Virus record (IMG/VR): IMGVR_UViG_3300032086_004496
Location: 1-53,579 of that record
Strand: one strand, 5' to 3'
DNA length: 53,579 nt
Source of the DNA: a virus
The translations under genes and the position numbers were made by a program. Positions 41,085 through 49,039 of the stretch are shown piece by piece. The stretch's first letter is position 1. Every line of letters begins with the position of its first letter. The notes under the pieces are model-generated. The model was not told where the DNA came from and did no database searches. It was given only the letters and a program-made list of their open reading frames with translations.

Positions 41085-41756
41085 TTATTCTCCTTCAATA
41101 AAGTCTTTGGCTAGTGGAAAAATTTCAGCAATCACTTTCGCACAAGCGTGAGCGATTTCCATATGTTCTTTTTGGGTGCCGTTGGCTGCTCGCAGTTCAA
41201 TGTAGTGAATCCAAGAGCGGAGTGTTCCATTCATATACAATCGTGTTTTAGTATTGCCTTCAGGTAGCACAACTCTTGCTTGCTCTTTGGCAATCCCGTT
41301 CTCAATCGCCCAGTCATATGTTTCTTTAGCTAGGTCGATCACAGCAGTCTGCCTTGTATTCCACTCTTCTTTGAGAGTATCGTCGTCAATATCGATTGAG
41401 TTCTGTCTGTTCTTTTTATCTTGTAGCCTTGCTTCCCGCAAGATAAACATATCACCCATCTCTTTTGGGTTGGCATACCGCTGACTGAACTCCTGAAAAG
41501 CAAAAGAGCGGTGCCGAACAATCTGGTGGGCGATGTCTCTGGTCGTATTGATTTCCAGGCAAGCATTCACCATCTCAAGTGGCGACCAGTGAGCATGTTT
41601 GATCAGGTATTTGATCAAACGCTCAGAGGTTTCCTTGTTCATTTGGTTGCTGGGGTTACTTACCCTTGCACAATACGCAATCAGTTCCTGAACATCATTA
41701 AGATCAAGCTCAGATCCGTCGGGAACCTGCGAGTATGAAATAAGTCTTACTGTCAA
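41085..41756 (-). CDS. thyX: Flavin-dependent thymidylate synthase ThyX
   Basis: The 223-residue protein has the ThyX motif RHRSFAFQEFSQRYANP near residues 83-99, with TRLYMNGTLRSWIHY and the C-terminal region HMEIAHACAKVIAE. ThyX makes dTMP with FAD and methylene-THF. It supports phage DNA synthesis independently of host ThyA. It overlaps the DUF3310 gene by 4 bases. Confidence 0.94.
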   Translation of the reverse strand: MTVRLISYSQVPDGSELDLNDVQELIAYCARVSNPSNQMNKETSERLIKYLIKHAHWSPLEMVNACLEINTTRDIAHQIVRHRSFAFQEFSQRYANPKEMGDMFILREARLQDKKNRQNSIDIDDDTLKEEWNTRQTAVIDLAKETYDWAIENGIAKEQARVVLPEGNTKTRLYMNGTLRSWIHYIELRAANGTQKEHMEIAHACAKVIAEIFPLAKDFIEGE

Positions 41757-41962
41757 GTTTGTGATTTCCTAATATTTTCTATGTGTCGATCGAGGTACCA
41801 CTTAGCCTTTTCCAAGTCCTGGATATGTTCTCCCTTGTATGGGGCACGAAGCATGTACTTAATGACATTGCCTACGTGGAAGTTGAGATCCCAGCTTTCG
41901 ATCACATCGATGGCTTCGATTCCCTCATTGTAGTGAACAGGGTGATCAACATTTTTATTCAT
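41753..41962 (-). CDS. DUF3310 family protein
   Basis: The 69-residue protein shows the DUF3310 pattern: DHPVHYNEGIEAIDVIESW, NVIKYMLRAPYKG and DLEKAKWYLDRHIE. It is common in phage nucleotide-metabolism clusters, and here it lies next to ThyX. Its biochemical role is not established. Confidence 0.85.
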   Translation of the reverse strand: MNKNVDHPVHYNEGIEAIDVIESWDLNFHVGNVIKYMLRAPYKGEHIQDLEKAKWYLDRHIENIRKSQT

Positions 41963-42086
41963 TGTTTACCTTCGTACCAGCCAAGAGGAGGATGCCCTTG
42001 TTCTGGAACCATTGTCCCAGGAGCATCCCCCTCTTTAGAAAAACTCTGGCAAGAAGAAACAATGTTCGTGCCAGAATCATCTTCAT
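41955..42086 (-). CDS. Small protein, unknown function (43 aa)
   Basis: The ATG at 42086 overlaps the FKBP stop as ATGA. The frame reads MKMILARTLFLLARVFLKRG and ends LLLAGTKVNNE. It is hydrophobic in the middle. Coding is likely from coupling alone. Confidence 0.42.
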   Translation of the reverse strand: MKMILARTLFLLARVFLKRGMLLGQWFQNKGILLLAGTKVNNE

Positions 42087-42532
42087 TCTTCTGTGCTCTC
42101 AGCGATCGATAGAACTTCGATATCAAAGTTCAGTTCTTTGCCAGCCATTGGGTGGTTCAGATCGAAAGTAACAACATCATCATTGCTCTCCGTGATCGTT
42201 GCCAAGAACTGCTGTCCTCCTGGTCCCATAAGGGGCACGACTCGACCTTCAGTAAACTCAAAATCCTCTGGGAATAGATTTTTCTCAAGGTCCGTTGTGT
42301 TTTCAGGGTTAGCATCTCCATAAGCCTCATCTGGCGTCAAAGAGATCGACTTTGTCTCACCCTCCTCCATACCATCGAGCGCCTTGTCAAAGCCACTGAT
42401 AAGTTGTCCCGTCCCAACGGTGACGGTCATCGGCTCGCCCTTTGAATAAGAGCTATCAAACTCGGTACCATCATTGAAAGTACCTTTGTAATGGATAGTA
42501 ACAGTGTCCCCACTTTTTACGACGTTAGTCAT
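42083..42532 (-). CDS. FKBP-type peptidyl-prolyl isomerase (SlyD/FkpB-like)
   Basis: The start at 42532 is preceded by GAGGAGGAAG. The 149-residue protein has VKSGDTVTIHYKGTFNDGT, QLISGFDKALDGMEEGETKS and DEAYGDANPE, then a flap-like insertion typical of SlyD/FkpB, and an acidic tail. It may assist folding of virion or lysis proteins. Confidence 0.9.
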   Translation of the reverse strand: MTNVVKSGDTVTIHYKGTFNDGTEFDSSYSKGEPMTVTVGTGQLISGFDKALDGMEEGETKSISLTPDEAYGDANPENTTDLEKNLFPEDFEFTEGRVVPLMGPGGQQFLATITESNDDVVTFDLNHPMAGKELNFDIEVLSIAESTEE

Positions 42533-43043
42533 TTTCTTCCTCCTCGTCAAGGTAAAATTGTTCACAGACATCCACAAATTTACTAATGGAATCCCAAATT
42601 TGATTATCTAGATTGTCTAGATCATATTCTTCAAAACTATCATCATAATGCTTGCCAACATCCTCTGAAGACATGCTGAAGATCGGCTTGTTTTGCAAAA
42701 CCTCACCATCCATAACAGCCACTCCAGTTACAAGAGTTTCATCCTTCTGAATGGTTGTCATAGTGATCAACCTATTCTCAAAGTAAGGGATTCTTTTGCT
42801 AGCTTCTTGGAGCCACTGGATAGGTGCAGCCCATTTCGTTTCCAGAATGATATTTGCTACTTGGTTCCGCTCGTCATACTCATATTCTTCAAGCTCCATC
42901 CAGCCAATGTCGCCCCACATGTCGTAGTTGGGCACAAGCTCAGACAGCAAGTCGCTATCATTTGTCGAGTAGTCAAACCGAAAGAACTCGTCAGCGTCTA
43001 CGCCAAAGTTATGCACCTTAATGAAACTCTTAGTTGTATCCAT
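42525..43043 (-). CDS. Api92/YubB-like ferredoxin-fold protein
   Basis: The 172-residue protein has WAAPIQWLQEASKRIPYFEN and VTGVAVMDGEVL, which resemble the Api92/YubB (DUF1281-like) pattern of phage and plasmid proteins. The C-terminus is very acidic. Function unknown. Confidence 0.55.
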   Translation of the reverse strand: MDTTKSFIKVHNFGVDADEFFRFDYSTNDSDLLSELVPNYDMWGDIGWMELEEYEYDERNQVANIILETKWAAPIQWLQEASKRIPYFENRLITMTTIQKDETLVTGVAVMDGEVLQNKPIFSMSSEDVGKHYDDSFEEYDLDNLDNQIWDSISKFVDVCEQFYLDEEEEND

Positions 43044-43351
43044 TATTCTTCGTCCTCCGTCAGCACAAGTGAGCCAATTTCATCACTGACCATATGCACC
43101 TGAGACGCCTCAAACTTGTCATGATCATATGGACCAAACATTTCGAAAATGGTCTCGCCTCCTTCTGGTTGAACTTGGTGCATCTTGTATTCCAAAGCAT
43201 CGAGCGCTTGTTCACGCTCAGGAGCACTGCCAGCATTATGTACTTGAAGCATTTCTAGTTCAAGCTCGGGAAAGTCCTTAGTGTCCAACTCAAAAGATGG
43301 GTACTCTCGGATGACCTCATATTTCTCTGCCCAATGGAACTTGAGTTTCAT
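43043..43351 (-). CDS. Acidic protein, unknown function
   Basis: The 102-residue protein is acidic (KYEVIREYPSFELDTKDFPE, ending LTEDEE). It shares one base with the start of the downstream gene. No family recognised. Confidence 0.6.
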   Translation of the reverse strand: MKLKFHWAEKYEVIREYPSFELDTKDFPELELEMLQVHNAGSAPEREQALDALEYKMHQVQPEGGETIFEMFGPYDHDKFEASQVHMVSDEIGSLVLTEDEE

Positions 43352-43352
43352 G

Positions 43353-43532
43353 TTATTCCTTTCCTAGGGTCAATTTGACCAGTTCAGCAGCAGTTGCCTT
43401 CAGGGTTCGCAAACCCTTGCGAGCACGAGTCCCAGCAGCCTTATTGCCAGTGGCATTCTTCTGGACATCTTCCTCCAAAGATTCGACCAGAGCCTTCAAC
43501 TCTTCCCATTTGTTTGTTACATTGTTAGTCAT
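43353..43532 (-). CDS. Histone H1-like (Hc1-type) small protein
   Basis: The ATG at 43532 has AAGGAG upstream. The 59-residue product reads KALVESLEEDVQKNATGNKA then TRARKGLRTLKATAAELVK. That matches the start of Hc1-like histone H1 proteins (a GNKAAxTRxR signature). It could bind and organise DNA. Confidence 0.65.
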   Translation of the reverse strand: MTNNVTNKWEELKALVESLEEDVQKNATGNKAAGTRARKGLRTLKATAAELVKLTLGKE

Positions 43533-43542
43533 TGTTTTCTCC

Positions 43543-44286
43543 TTACCTAACAACTGAGAGGGTTTCAAGTCTCTCTAAAGATTTATCACAATACTCTTGG
43601 TCTGTTTCACACCCCATAAAAGACCTGCCCAAGTTATTGGCAGCGATCATGGTTGATCCAGACCCGCTAAAGCAGTCTAGCACAATTTCCCCAGGCTGTG
43701 TATGCGCTTTTATAATTCTTTCCAATAATTTAATTGGTTTTTGTGTTGAGTGCCAGCCAGCGTACTCTTTGCTTGTGGTGTGGTTGTTCTTGATCCACAC
43801 GTCAGTGGGGATTTTACCCAGGGCATTTAGTTCTTTTCCCTTGCGAACGCTCTTTGCCATCTTGTATGGCACACGTACCTCATCAGCATAAAATGGGAAC
43901 TCTTTTCCCTTAGAGTACATCAAGAGGTCCTCATGCTTACGTGGGAATTTCTTTTTAGTTCTACCGCCCCAATCATACGCCCAAATGATCCAGTTTTGAT
44001 AATGAGCATCAGGCATACTGTTCAGAACATTCAGCTTGTAACGCAGGAAAGTATCTTGTTTAGTCGTACCCCAAACGTAGAAGCATTTGCCTGGCTTGAG
44101 CACTCGGAAGCATTCTGCTGTCCACTGGCGGCACCAATTAAGATAATCCTCTTCGGAGTCCCATTGATTATCCCAAGCATCTTTGATAATTTCAAAGTAA
44201 GGGGGATCAACAATAACCAGATCAACAGAATTATCTTCAATTCCGCTCAGGTATTCTAAACAATCACGAACCTGTAGATCAATCAT
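43543..44286 (-). CDS. Beta-class DNA methyltransferase
   Basis: The 247-residue protein has catalytic VIVDPPYFEI near residue 29 and FSGSGSTMIAANNLG near residue 211, so the catalytic motif precedes the AdoMet-binding motif. Also seen are KHEDLLMYSKG and WHSTQKPIKLLERII. It is an N4-cytosine or N6-adenine type. It is an additional methylase, separate from the Dam-like gene. Confidence 0.92.
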   Translation of the reverse strand: MIDLQVRDCLEYLSGIEDNSVDLVIVDPPYFEIIKDAWDNQWDSEEDYLNWCRQWTAECFRVLKPGKCFYVWGTTKQDTFLRYKLNVLNSMPDAHYQNWIIWAYDWGGRTKKKFPRKHEDLLMYSKGKEFPFYADEVRVPYKMAKSVRKGKELNALGKIPTDVWIKNNHTTSKEYAGWHSTQKPIKLLERIIKAHTQPGEIVLDCFSGSGSTMIAANNLGRSFMGCETDQEYCDKSLERLETLSVVR

Positions 44287-44539
44287 CTTGTTCTCTCACT
44301 ACAAGCTCAACATCTGTCGTGTCAGTATCAGTTTCCATCCACACCCTGGCACCACAACTTAGCGGCTTATGGGGACTATAAATAACACGAGCTAGCTCAA
44401 CTCCGTCCTTGGTCCTTACGATAGCCTCGTGAGCATAATCATTCTGCTTATAAGTCTTAACAGTCAGCACGGGTTTGTCAGTCCCGTGCTTCGTGTTAGA
44501 CCTAATCACATGCTGATTCACATGAATAATCTTTTTCAT
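44279..44539 (-). CDS. Unknown protein (86 aa)
   Basis: A beta-rich, small protein (IIHVNQHVIRSNTKHGTDKP, VTDVELVV-like end). It overlaps the methyltransferase by 8 bases and is directly preceded by the ParB-like gene. Confidence 0.55.
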   Translation of the reverse strand: MKKIIHVNQHVIRSNTKHGTDKPVLTVKTYKQNDYAHEAIVRTKDGVELARVIYSPHKPLSCGARVWMETDTDTTDVELVVREQDD

Positions 44540-45910
44540 TTAGTTTTCCTTGGTGCCGTACAGGGGTTCCTCTGGTAGACCCAAAAGCGCCTCACGCAAG
44601 GTGCTGGATCGCTTTTGGATGTCATTCTTGGCAGCTAGTTTCGATGCCTTCTTTCCAGAGTAGCGAGCGATCTTCTCGACCTTTGCAACATCATTCTTGT
44701 CAGTCAACTGATCAGGGAACAAGACCTGAGTGACTTGGAAGGGGACACCAGCCTTGTACAGAATTTCGTTGATGTTCTTGACCGCTTCCAGAGCCTGCTT
44801 GCGATCAGCTTTGAGCGACGGAAGGTTTGCTGTGAAGCCTTTTCGCTTGGTATAGATGTCGATGTAGAGGTTGATCTCAGTGCAGCCCTCCTTCTGGTAC
44901 TCACGCAGCTTATCGTAACGACTATTGCTTTCCCAGTTTAGATCCTTGACAAGCCAGTTTGAGATTAGCTCCATGAATTTTGCCGTCATAGGCTCATTCT
45001 TTTCTCGCCAACCTACCTTGCCCATGATAACCTTGCGGTCGCTATCATACCAATCGAGCCAAGTCTTATCCTTCTTCTCGCCAGGCTTCTTGAACTCAGT
45101 ATCCCAACCAGCCTTAGCAAGGCGTCCGATGATGGCATTTTCATCATTCGACTTCTTGACCTTCGTAGAAGCGTCACCTTCCTTATACTTGTTAAGGATC
45201 TTCGTGTGAGTGCCCCCATTATTATTTGGGTACTGGACTGGGTGCCAGATCTTCATCCAGTCCGACAAGACATCAAGAGTCATGGCATCCGATGCGCCCT
45301 TGAGTCCGCCCAAAGTTGGATCAAGCTTGACAGCTTGTCCTAACTGGTTAGCAACGTCATCCATGTTGTACTGCAAGTTCTTGTTAGGCGGATTAGGAGC
45401 AACGGTGCTGCGCAGGCGGCGATAAGCAACCTTATCAGCTTGTACGTAGGACCCGTCGTCAAGCTCTTCCAGCATTTCAGCGTCCAGAACGTAACGAGGA
45501 ATATCCTTCTTGGGGAAAGCTAACTTCCAAGCTTCCAGTCGGTGGTGACCATGGAGAGTCTTTTCCGACTTGTCCGAGATTCGCAGGGTAATGATTGGCT
45601 GGAACAACTTGCCGCAGGACAAAAGGCTATCCTTAAGTACCTGCACCTGCTGCTCATCAACTTCATACTTGCGAACTTGGCTTTCAGTCAACTTATTGGG
45701 ATCGACCTTACCATATTCATTAAAGAACTGACAAAAGATTCCTCGGTCGTCTTCCATCTTGAAGCGCAGCATACAGCCAACTTGTTCACGATTCTCCGCT
45801 AGCGTTGGATCATCGTGTCCTGCCTTGATGGCATCGGCAATTGCCTTCTTGTGATTAGAAAAAAGCTCTCGCCAATCGACGATAGCTGTAGAAAGATTTG
45901 CACCACTCAT
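44540..45910 (-). CDS. ParB-like nuclease-domain protein
   Basis: The 456-residue protein has a ParB/Srx-like region, VDEQQVQVLKDSLLSCGKLF then ITLRISDKSEKTLHGHHRLE (residues about 85-130). A long unassigned C-terminal part follows (GTHTKILNKYKEG, HPVQYPNNNG). In phages such proteins regulate or modify DNA. Base composition is higher in GC. It has its own early-type promoter. Confidence 0.78.
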   Translation of the reverse strand: MSGANLSTAIVDWRELFSNHKKAIADAIKAGHDDPTLAENREQVGCMLRFKMEDDRGIFCQFFNEYGKVDPNKLTESQVRKYEVDEQQVQVLKDSLLSCGKLFQPIITLRISDKSEKTLHGHHRLEAWKLAFPKKDIPRYVLDAEMLEELDDGSYVQADKVAYRRLRSTVAPNPPNKNLQYNMDDVANQLGQAVKLDPTLGGLKGASDAMTLDVLSDWMKIWHPVQYPNNNGGTHTKILNKYKEGDASTKVKKSNDENAIIGRLAKAGWDTEFKKPGEKKDKTWLDWYDSDRKVIMGKVGWREKNEPMTAKFMELISNWLVKDLNWESNSRYDKLREYQKEGCTEINLYIDIYTKRKGFTANLPSLKADRKQALEAVKNINEILYKAGVPFQVTQVLFPDQLTDKNDVAKVEKIARYSGKKASKLAAKNDIQKRSSTLREALLGLPEEPLYGTKEN

Positions 45911-45940
45911 ATTTTCTCCTTTACTGAGAGGTTATGTGCT

Positions 45941-45968
45941 ATATTATCAGATTAACACAAGCTGTCAA
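45941..45968 (-). promoter_or_regulatory. Early-type promoter (extended -10)
   Basis: TTGACA at 45963-45968, a 16-base spacer ending TGA, and TAATAT at 45941-45946. It drives the ParB-like gene and those that follow it. Confidence 0.87.
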
Positions 45969-45974
45969 ATTATT

Positions 45975-46118
45975 TTAACAACTTTCGTCTTCTTTTTTCA
46001 GAGCCTCTTCAAGCTCAGAGATTCTGTAATTGTGCTGTAGGACAAGCTCATACATCATGCCGCAAGCTTCTTCCAGCTTTTCAAAGGCAGCATAAAGCGC
46101 ATCAAATTTTTCATTCAT
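45975..46118 (-). CDS. Small coiled-coil protein (47 aa)
   Basis: The ATG at 46118 overlaps the upstream stop by 8 bases. It reads MNEKFDALYAAFEKLEEACG and ISELEEALKKEDESC, a helical, acidic peptide. Confidence 0.5.
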   Translation of the reverse strand: MNEKFDALYAAFEKLEEACGMMYELVLQHNYRISELEEALKKEDESC

Positions 46119-46425
46119 AGTTCACATCCTTCGGATCTAGATTAAGAAGTTCTTCCTCGTCGATCTTGCCGTCCTCAATCAGATCGTAGATAGAGATTTT
46201 ACTTTCTTTGGGTTTATGATATTTCTCCGTCAGAATGTAGTGAACCATCGTTGGAGAACATTTATAAATGTAGTGTGTTTCTCTGGCAAACCACTTGGAG
46301 ATCTCTCGAACAGACATCTTGCCTTTTTGAGAGCGTATCATCTCAATATGTCGCTTAGTTAGCTTGTGGTTTTTCTTTTTAGCCCGCCTGCGATCTTTGC
46401 GCAGGGGTTTTTTATTTTCGCTCAA
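46111..46425 (-). CDS. Helix-turn-helix-like DNA-binding protein (TTG start)
   Basis: A TTG at 46425 gives a 104-residue protein. A longer frame would run into the zinc-ribbon gene. It has basic KKPLRKDRRRAKKKNHKLT and a helix-turn-helix-like stretch HIEMIRSQKGKMSVREISKW, then CSPTMVHYILTEKYHK. It likely binds DNA. Confidence 0.6.
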   Translation of the reverse strand: MSENKKPLRKDRRRAKKKNHKLTKRHIEMIRSQKGKMSVREISKWFARETHYIYKCSPTMVHYILTEKYHKPKESKISIYDLIEDGKIDEEELLNLDPKDVNYE

Positions 46426-46624
46426 AATCTTTGAGACCTTTCTGGAGCAACTGAGAAACCGAAAGACCAGTCGAGACCCAGTCCATCCGAGAGCCACACT
46501 TCGGGCAGTGCGGGCTCGAAAAAACACTGGGATCAAAATAATATTCAAACCCACAAGCTTCTAGCAGTCCATTATTCTGTGGACCCTCTGCACTACACTT
46601 CCAATTTGGTTTTATTTCACTCAT
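46412..46624 (-). CDS. Zinc-ribbon-like protein
   Basis: The 70-residue protein has two Cys groups (WKCSAEG / LEACGFEYY, and PHCPKCGSRMDW), a zinc-ribbon or rubredoxin-like site. It is at the head of the following small-gene run. Function unknown. Confidence 0.62.
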   Translation of the reverse strand: MSEIKPNWKCSAEGPQNNGLLEACGFEYYFDPSVFSSPHCPKCGSRMDWVSTGLSVSQLLQKGLKDFERK

Positions 46625-46920
46625 AACTTAAACATATACCTCTCTGCCAGTTTGGCTCTACATTTATATTTCTGACCATTGATGATCAGTCCATAATCTA
46701 CTGCTTGCCCTAATTCATTCCTTGTCACTGATTCGATCAGACACCAACAATATCCCATGCTTATTGAATAAGGATTGTAGCGTCTCTCCTCAAGCCTAAA
46801 CTCATGATACCTTTCTTTGAGATAATCTTCTGAATCGTATTTAGAATCGTACTTGACGAGAGTCATGCCACTTTTCAAAACCGAAATATACAGCAGGTCT
46901 CCTGGGGAAAAATCAGCCAT
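46621..46920 (-). CDS. Small SH3-like barrel protein
   Basis: The 99-residue protein starts MADFSPGDLLYISVLKSGMT, with SISMGYCWCLIESVTR and YGLIINGQKYKCRAKL. This is a barrel of the GDLL type. It overlaps both neighbours by a few bases. Confidence 0.58.
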   Translation of the reverse strand: MADFSPGDLLYISVLKSGMTLVKYDSKYDSEDYLKERYHEFRLEERRYNPYSISMGYCWCLIESVTRNELGQAVDYGLIINGQKYKCRAKLAERYMFKL

Positions 46921-47206
46921 CGTCAGACGGCATTACCGTATGTCCATGACTACGAATCATATTAGCAAACTGATAAAGCTGTGTGCCCATGTCCGCTGCT
47001 AGCTCCGCCGTGGACTCCATCACCTCAGGATCCAGTACTGCTTCAACAGCCTGCTTAGCGCCATAGTCAACTAACTCCTCAACAAACCGCTTCATCTCGG
47101 GAGTAAGATCAGCATACAACCTAGGCATCTCCAGCCCATCCTTCGCCGCATCTGTCACGTACTCTTCATAAATCAAAGTATAATTCACAAGTTGTTTGTT
47201 TGTCAT
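46913..47206 (-). CDS. Unknown helical protein
   Basis: The 97-residue protein is alpha-helical (YEEYVTDAAKDGLEMPRLYA, KQAVEAVLDPEVMEST). RBS AGGAGGG and a possible weak promoter (TTAAGC, then TATATA at 47240-47245) lie upstream. Confidence 0.55.
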   Translation of the reverse strand: MTNKQLVNYTLIYEEYVTDAAKDGLEMPRLYADLTPEMKRFVEELVDYGAKQAVEAVLDPEVMESTAELAADMGTQLYQFANMIRSHGHTVMPSDDG

Positions 47207-47280
47207 TGGGTAGCACCCTCCTTATAACATTTATATTAATATATATCACAAAAGATGTTTAGCTTAATCCGAACATTTTT

Positions 47281-47505
47281 TTACAAATGCGGCTCAATCT
47301 CGGCGTAATTTACCCACCATGGCTCGCCCAAACCCGTGAACTGCACTTGACAATGGTTTCTATAGTTTACTTTTGGACCACACAACACAAGCCCTACTGT
47401 ACCTTCGGCAATAACTTGCGGTGGATCCGCCGAGTAGATCTGCTTCCTCGTCTTGACCAGCGAGCCAGGAGCATACAGAAAGGATTCTTTAGTTTTTGTC
47501 GGCAT
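47281..47505 (-). CDS. Small SH3-like barrel protein
   Basis: The 74-residue protein reads FLYAPGSLVKTRKQIYSADP and GTVGLVLCGPKVNYRNHCQV, then WWVNYAEIEPHL. It is a short barrel of the GS/GD family. It overlaps the NlpC-like gene by 17 bases. Confidence 0.62.
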   Translation of the reverse strand: MPTKTKESFLYAPGSLVKTRKQIYSADPPQVIAEGTVGLVLCGPKVNYRNHCQVQFTGLGEPWWVNYAEIEPHL

Positions 47506-47845
47506 ATTTTTCGAGAATCTCGTAGAGCCTTTGCGGCGTCAGATCGGCATAGTGATAAAGGTTGTCAACGGCTCCACACAAGCGGAGCGCATAGGCTATC
47601 CATTCAGAACAATACCAGCGTCCTGTCCGCTTTACGAAAAATGGTGTGAACTTCGAGAGGATCATTCCCGGCCAGTCATAGCTGTCGCCTTTTGTATCTT
47701 CGAAGAATTTTTCTATGGTTTCCAGTTGCTCGTCGGATACGGGTACACAGATCATGTCGTAGTCTTTGCCAAGTTCTTCTACAGGTTTGCGGCGGATGCC
47801 TGCTTGTCCGAAAGGGGTTATGCTTATGGCGGTATTGTCAGGCAT
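47489..47845 (-). CDS. NlpC/P60-like amidase, permuted type
   Basis: The 118-residue frame from the first ATG has GDSYDWPGMILSKFTP and GRWYCSEWIAYALRLCG, the catalytic Cys motif of permuted NlpC/P60 amidases. The matching His region lies upstream of this ATG (see 47846-47970). The substrate could be peptidoglycan or another peptide bond. Confidence 0.72.
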   Translation of the reverse strand: MPDNTAISITPFGQAGIRRKPVEELGKDYDMICVPVSDEQLETIEKFFEDTKGDSYDWPGMILSKFTPFFVKRTGRWYCSEWIAYALRLCGAVDNLYHYADLTPQRLYEILEKYADKN

Positions 47846-47970
47846 GATCAGTTCTGCGTGCGAGTATTTGCTTTGGGTTGTCCAGCGGACTATTCGGTTG
47901 TGCCAGCGTCCTTCACCCTTGTAAAAGGCTACGCAAAGTTGATGTGGTTTTGCCGGCTTAGTTACCCCAT
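47846..47970 (-). other. Upstream in-frame extension of NlpC-like gene, possible frameshift
   Basis: The same frame continues upstream with HQLCVAFYKGEGRWHNRIV then TTQSKYSHAELI, which supplies the expected N-terminal strand and His. There is no ATG, GTG or TTG in frame. A nearby ATG at 47968-47970 would join it if the GGGG run (47965-47968) had one more G. Either an indel in the run or a non-canonical start is possible. Confidence 0.5.
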
Positions 47971-48005
47971 AGTATAATAACTATGTCCCAGTGCTTACAA
48001 AACAG

Positions 48006-48030
48006 AAAAAAATTTGGCGAAGGCTTCGCC
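48006..48030 (-). terminator. Rho-independent terminator
   Basis: A GGCGAA/TTCGCC stem with a GCC loop on the minus strand is followed by AAATTTTTTTC. It ends the transcript of the 83-residue gene. Confidence 0.8.
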
Positions 48031-48053
48031 TACCTTTGCCTGCTGAAATATAT

Positions 48054-48305
48054 CTATGGGGTGCCCTCGGTGTCGCCGAAAACCTCGTCGGCGAGTTGGG
48101 CGGACGCCTTGTCCAATTCCTTGTGCGCTTTTTCGAGGACCTTGCCCAACAGGTGGAGCGTGACCTCTGCCTTGCAGCCAGGCTCGAACTCGTGAGCGAA
48201 TGCCTCCGCAGCCGTGACCCAATTGATCGTATCTTCAAGCCGGCCGCTAGCCTCGGTGAAAGAGGTGAATGTTTTGTCGAGAAGTCGTCCAGGTCGTGTA
48301 GCCAT
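48054..48305 (-). CDS. Unknown GC-richer protein (83 aa)
   Basis: The 83-residue protein reads RLLDKTFTSFTEASGRLEDT and HLLGKVLEKAHKELDKASAQ, mostly helical. Its composition is richer in GC than its neighbours. It directly follows the barrel gene at 48306 and is followed by a terminator. Other frames here are also open, but this one fits the RBS and helix pattern best. Confidence 0.6.
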   Translation of the reverse strand: MATRPGRLLDKTFTSFTEASGRLEDTINWVTAAEAFAHEFEPGCKAEVTLHLLGKVLEKAHKELDKASAQLADEVFGDTEGTP

Positions 48306-48476
48306 CTAAGCCTCCATTTTCTTAAGGGAATTATAGGGCACAAACTCCTCTTTGTCAAATAAAACTTTTACAAACGTCGCTCCATAAGTTGGAGTCTCAA
48401 CGACAACCCCAACCCTCTCGGGAACGTCACCCGCCATCAAGGGTACACCTTCTTTTACTAGATCGCCTGCTTTCAT
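48306..48476 (-). CDS. Small SH3-like barrel protein (56 aa)
   Basis: GGAGGACAA precedes the ATG at 48476. The protein begins MKAGDLVKEGVPLMAGDVPE and has VGVVVETPTYGATFVKVLF, again the GDLV-barrel type. Confidence 0.62.
   Translation of the reverse strand: MKAGDLVKEGVPLMAGDVPERVGVVVETPTYGATFVKVLFDKEEFVPYNSLKKMEA
48330..48358 (-). promoter_or_regulatory. Possible internal sigma70 promoter
   Basis: TTGACA at 48353-48358, a 17-base spacer and TATAAT at 48330-48335 match consensus fully but lie inside the 56-residue coding sequence. It may be a real internal start for the 83-residue gene, or chance. Confidence 0.5.
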
Positions 48477-48484
48477 TTGTCCTC

Positions 48485-48679
48485 CTAAGTGAGAGCGTAA
48501 GCAGTAAGGAACCCTGCCAAGTAAAACAGGGGATGAAGCATTATGTGCAAGCGCATTCTATCATGATAATACGACATTGCAAACATAAATTTAGCGGTTA
48601 GTTCTGCCGCTTGAGCAGGTGAACCGTTTTCAGTGAAGTGCTTTCGCCAGTCACCAATAGACTTCTTTTCGTTATCCAT
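48485..48679 (-). CDS. Small membrane-associated protein
   Basis: The 64-residue protein has a charged N-terminus and a hydrophobic C-terminus (HPLFYLAGFLTAYALT). It overlaps the next gene by 8 bases. Function unknown. Confidence 0.5.
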   Translation of the reverse strand: MDNEKKSIGDWRKHFTENGSPAQAAELTAKFMFAMSYYHDRMRLHIMLHPLFYLAGFLTAYALT

Positions 48680-49031
48680 CTTCTCTTAGCCACGTAGGGT
48701 CCTTGACCTTAGCAGCGCCCTTCTTGATCTTTAGAAGCTTAGCAACGGGGGGAATATTCATCCACTCAAGATCATAGGATGCTTCAAAGTCTCCAAGTTG
48801 AGTTGGGATGCACCCCATTTTGATCAGCTTCTTATTCAAATAAGTAAATTGTCTTTGTGTGTCTCTCGTGACATAAACTCCAATGCTACCTTCCTTGAAG
48901 TTGCAGAAGAACTGATCAGCCTTGAACTTTCCAATCGCCCGAGCAACTGGCAAGCCGTCGCCGTCCTCCCTAAGCCGAAGCCTATTGTTCTTGCAAAAGG
49001 TTTTGAATACTTCGATGTGTTTGTCTGCCAC
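48672..49031 (-). CDS. Unknown protein (119 aa, GTG start)
   Basis: The start at 49031 is a GTG with AGGAGGA upstream. The protein reads FKTFCKNNRLRLREDGDGLP and FFCNFKEGSIGVYVTRDTQR. No motif recognised. Confidence 0.6.
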   Translation of the reverse strand: MADKHIEVFKTFCKNNRLRLREDGDGLPVARAIGKFKADQFFCNFKEGSIGVYVTRDTQRQFTYLNKKLIKMGCIPTQLGDFEASYDLEWMNIPPVAKLLKIKKGAAKVKDPTWLREDG

Positions 49032-49039
49032 AGATCCTC

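Noticed and set aside
47981-48362. Open reading frames of 123-125 aa on both strands
   Set aside because: High GC content opens all frames. They overlap the terminator and lack RBS. The 83-aa frame fits best.
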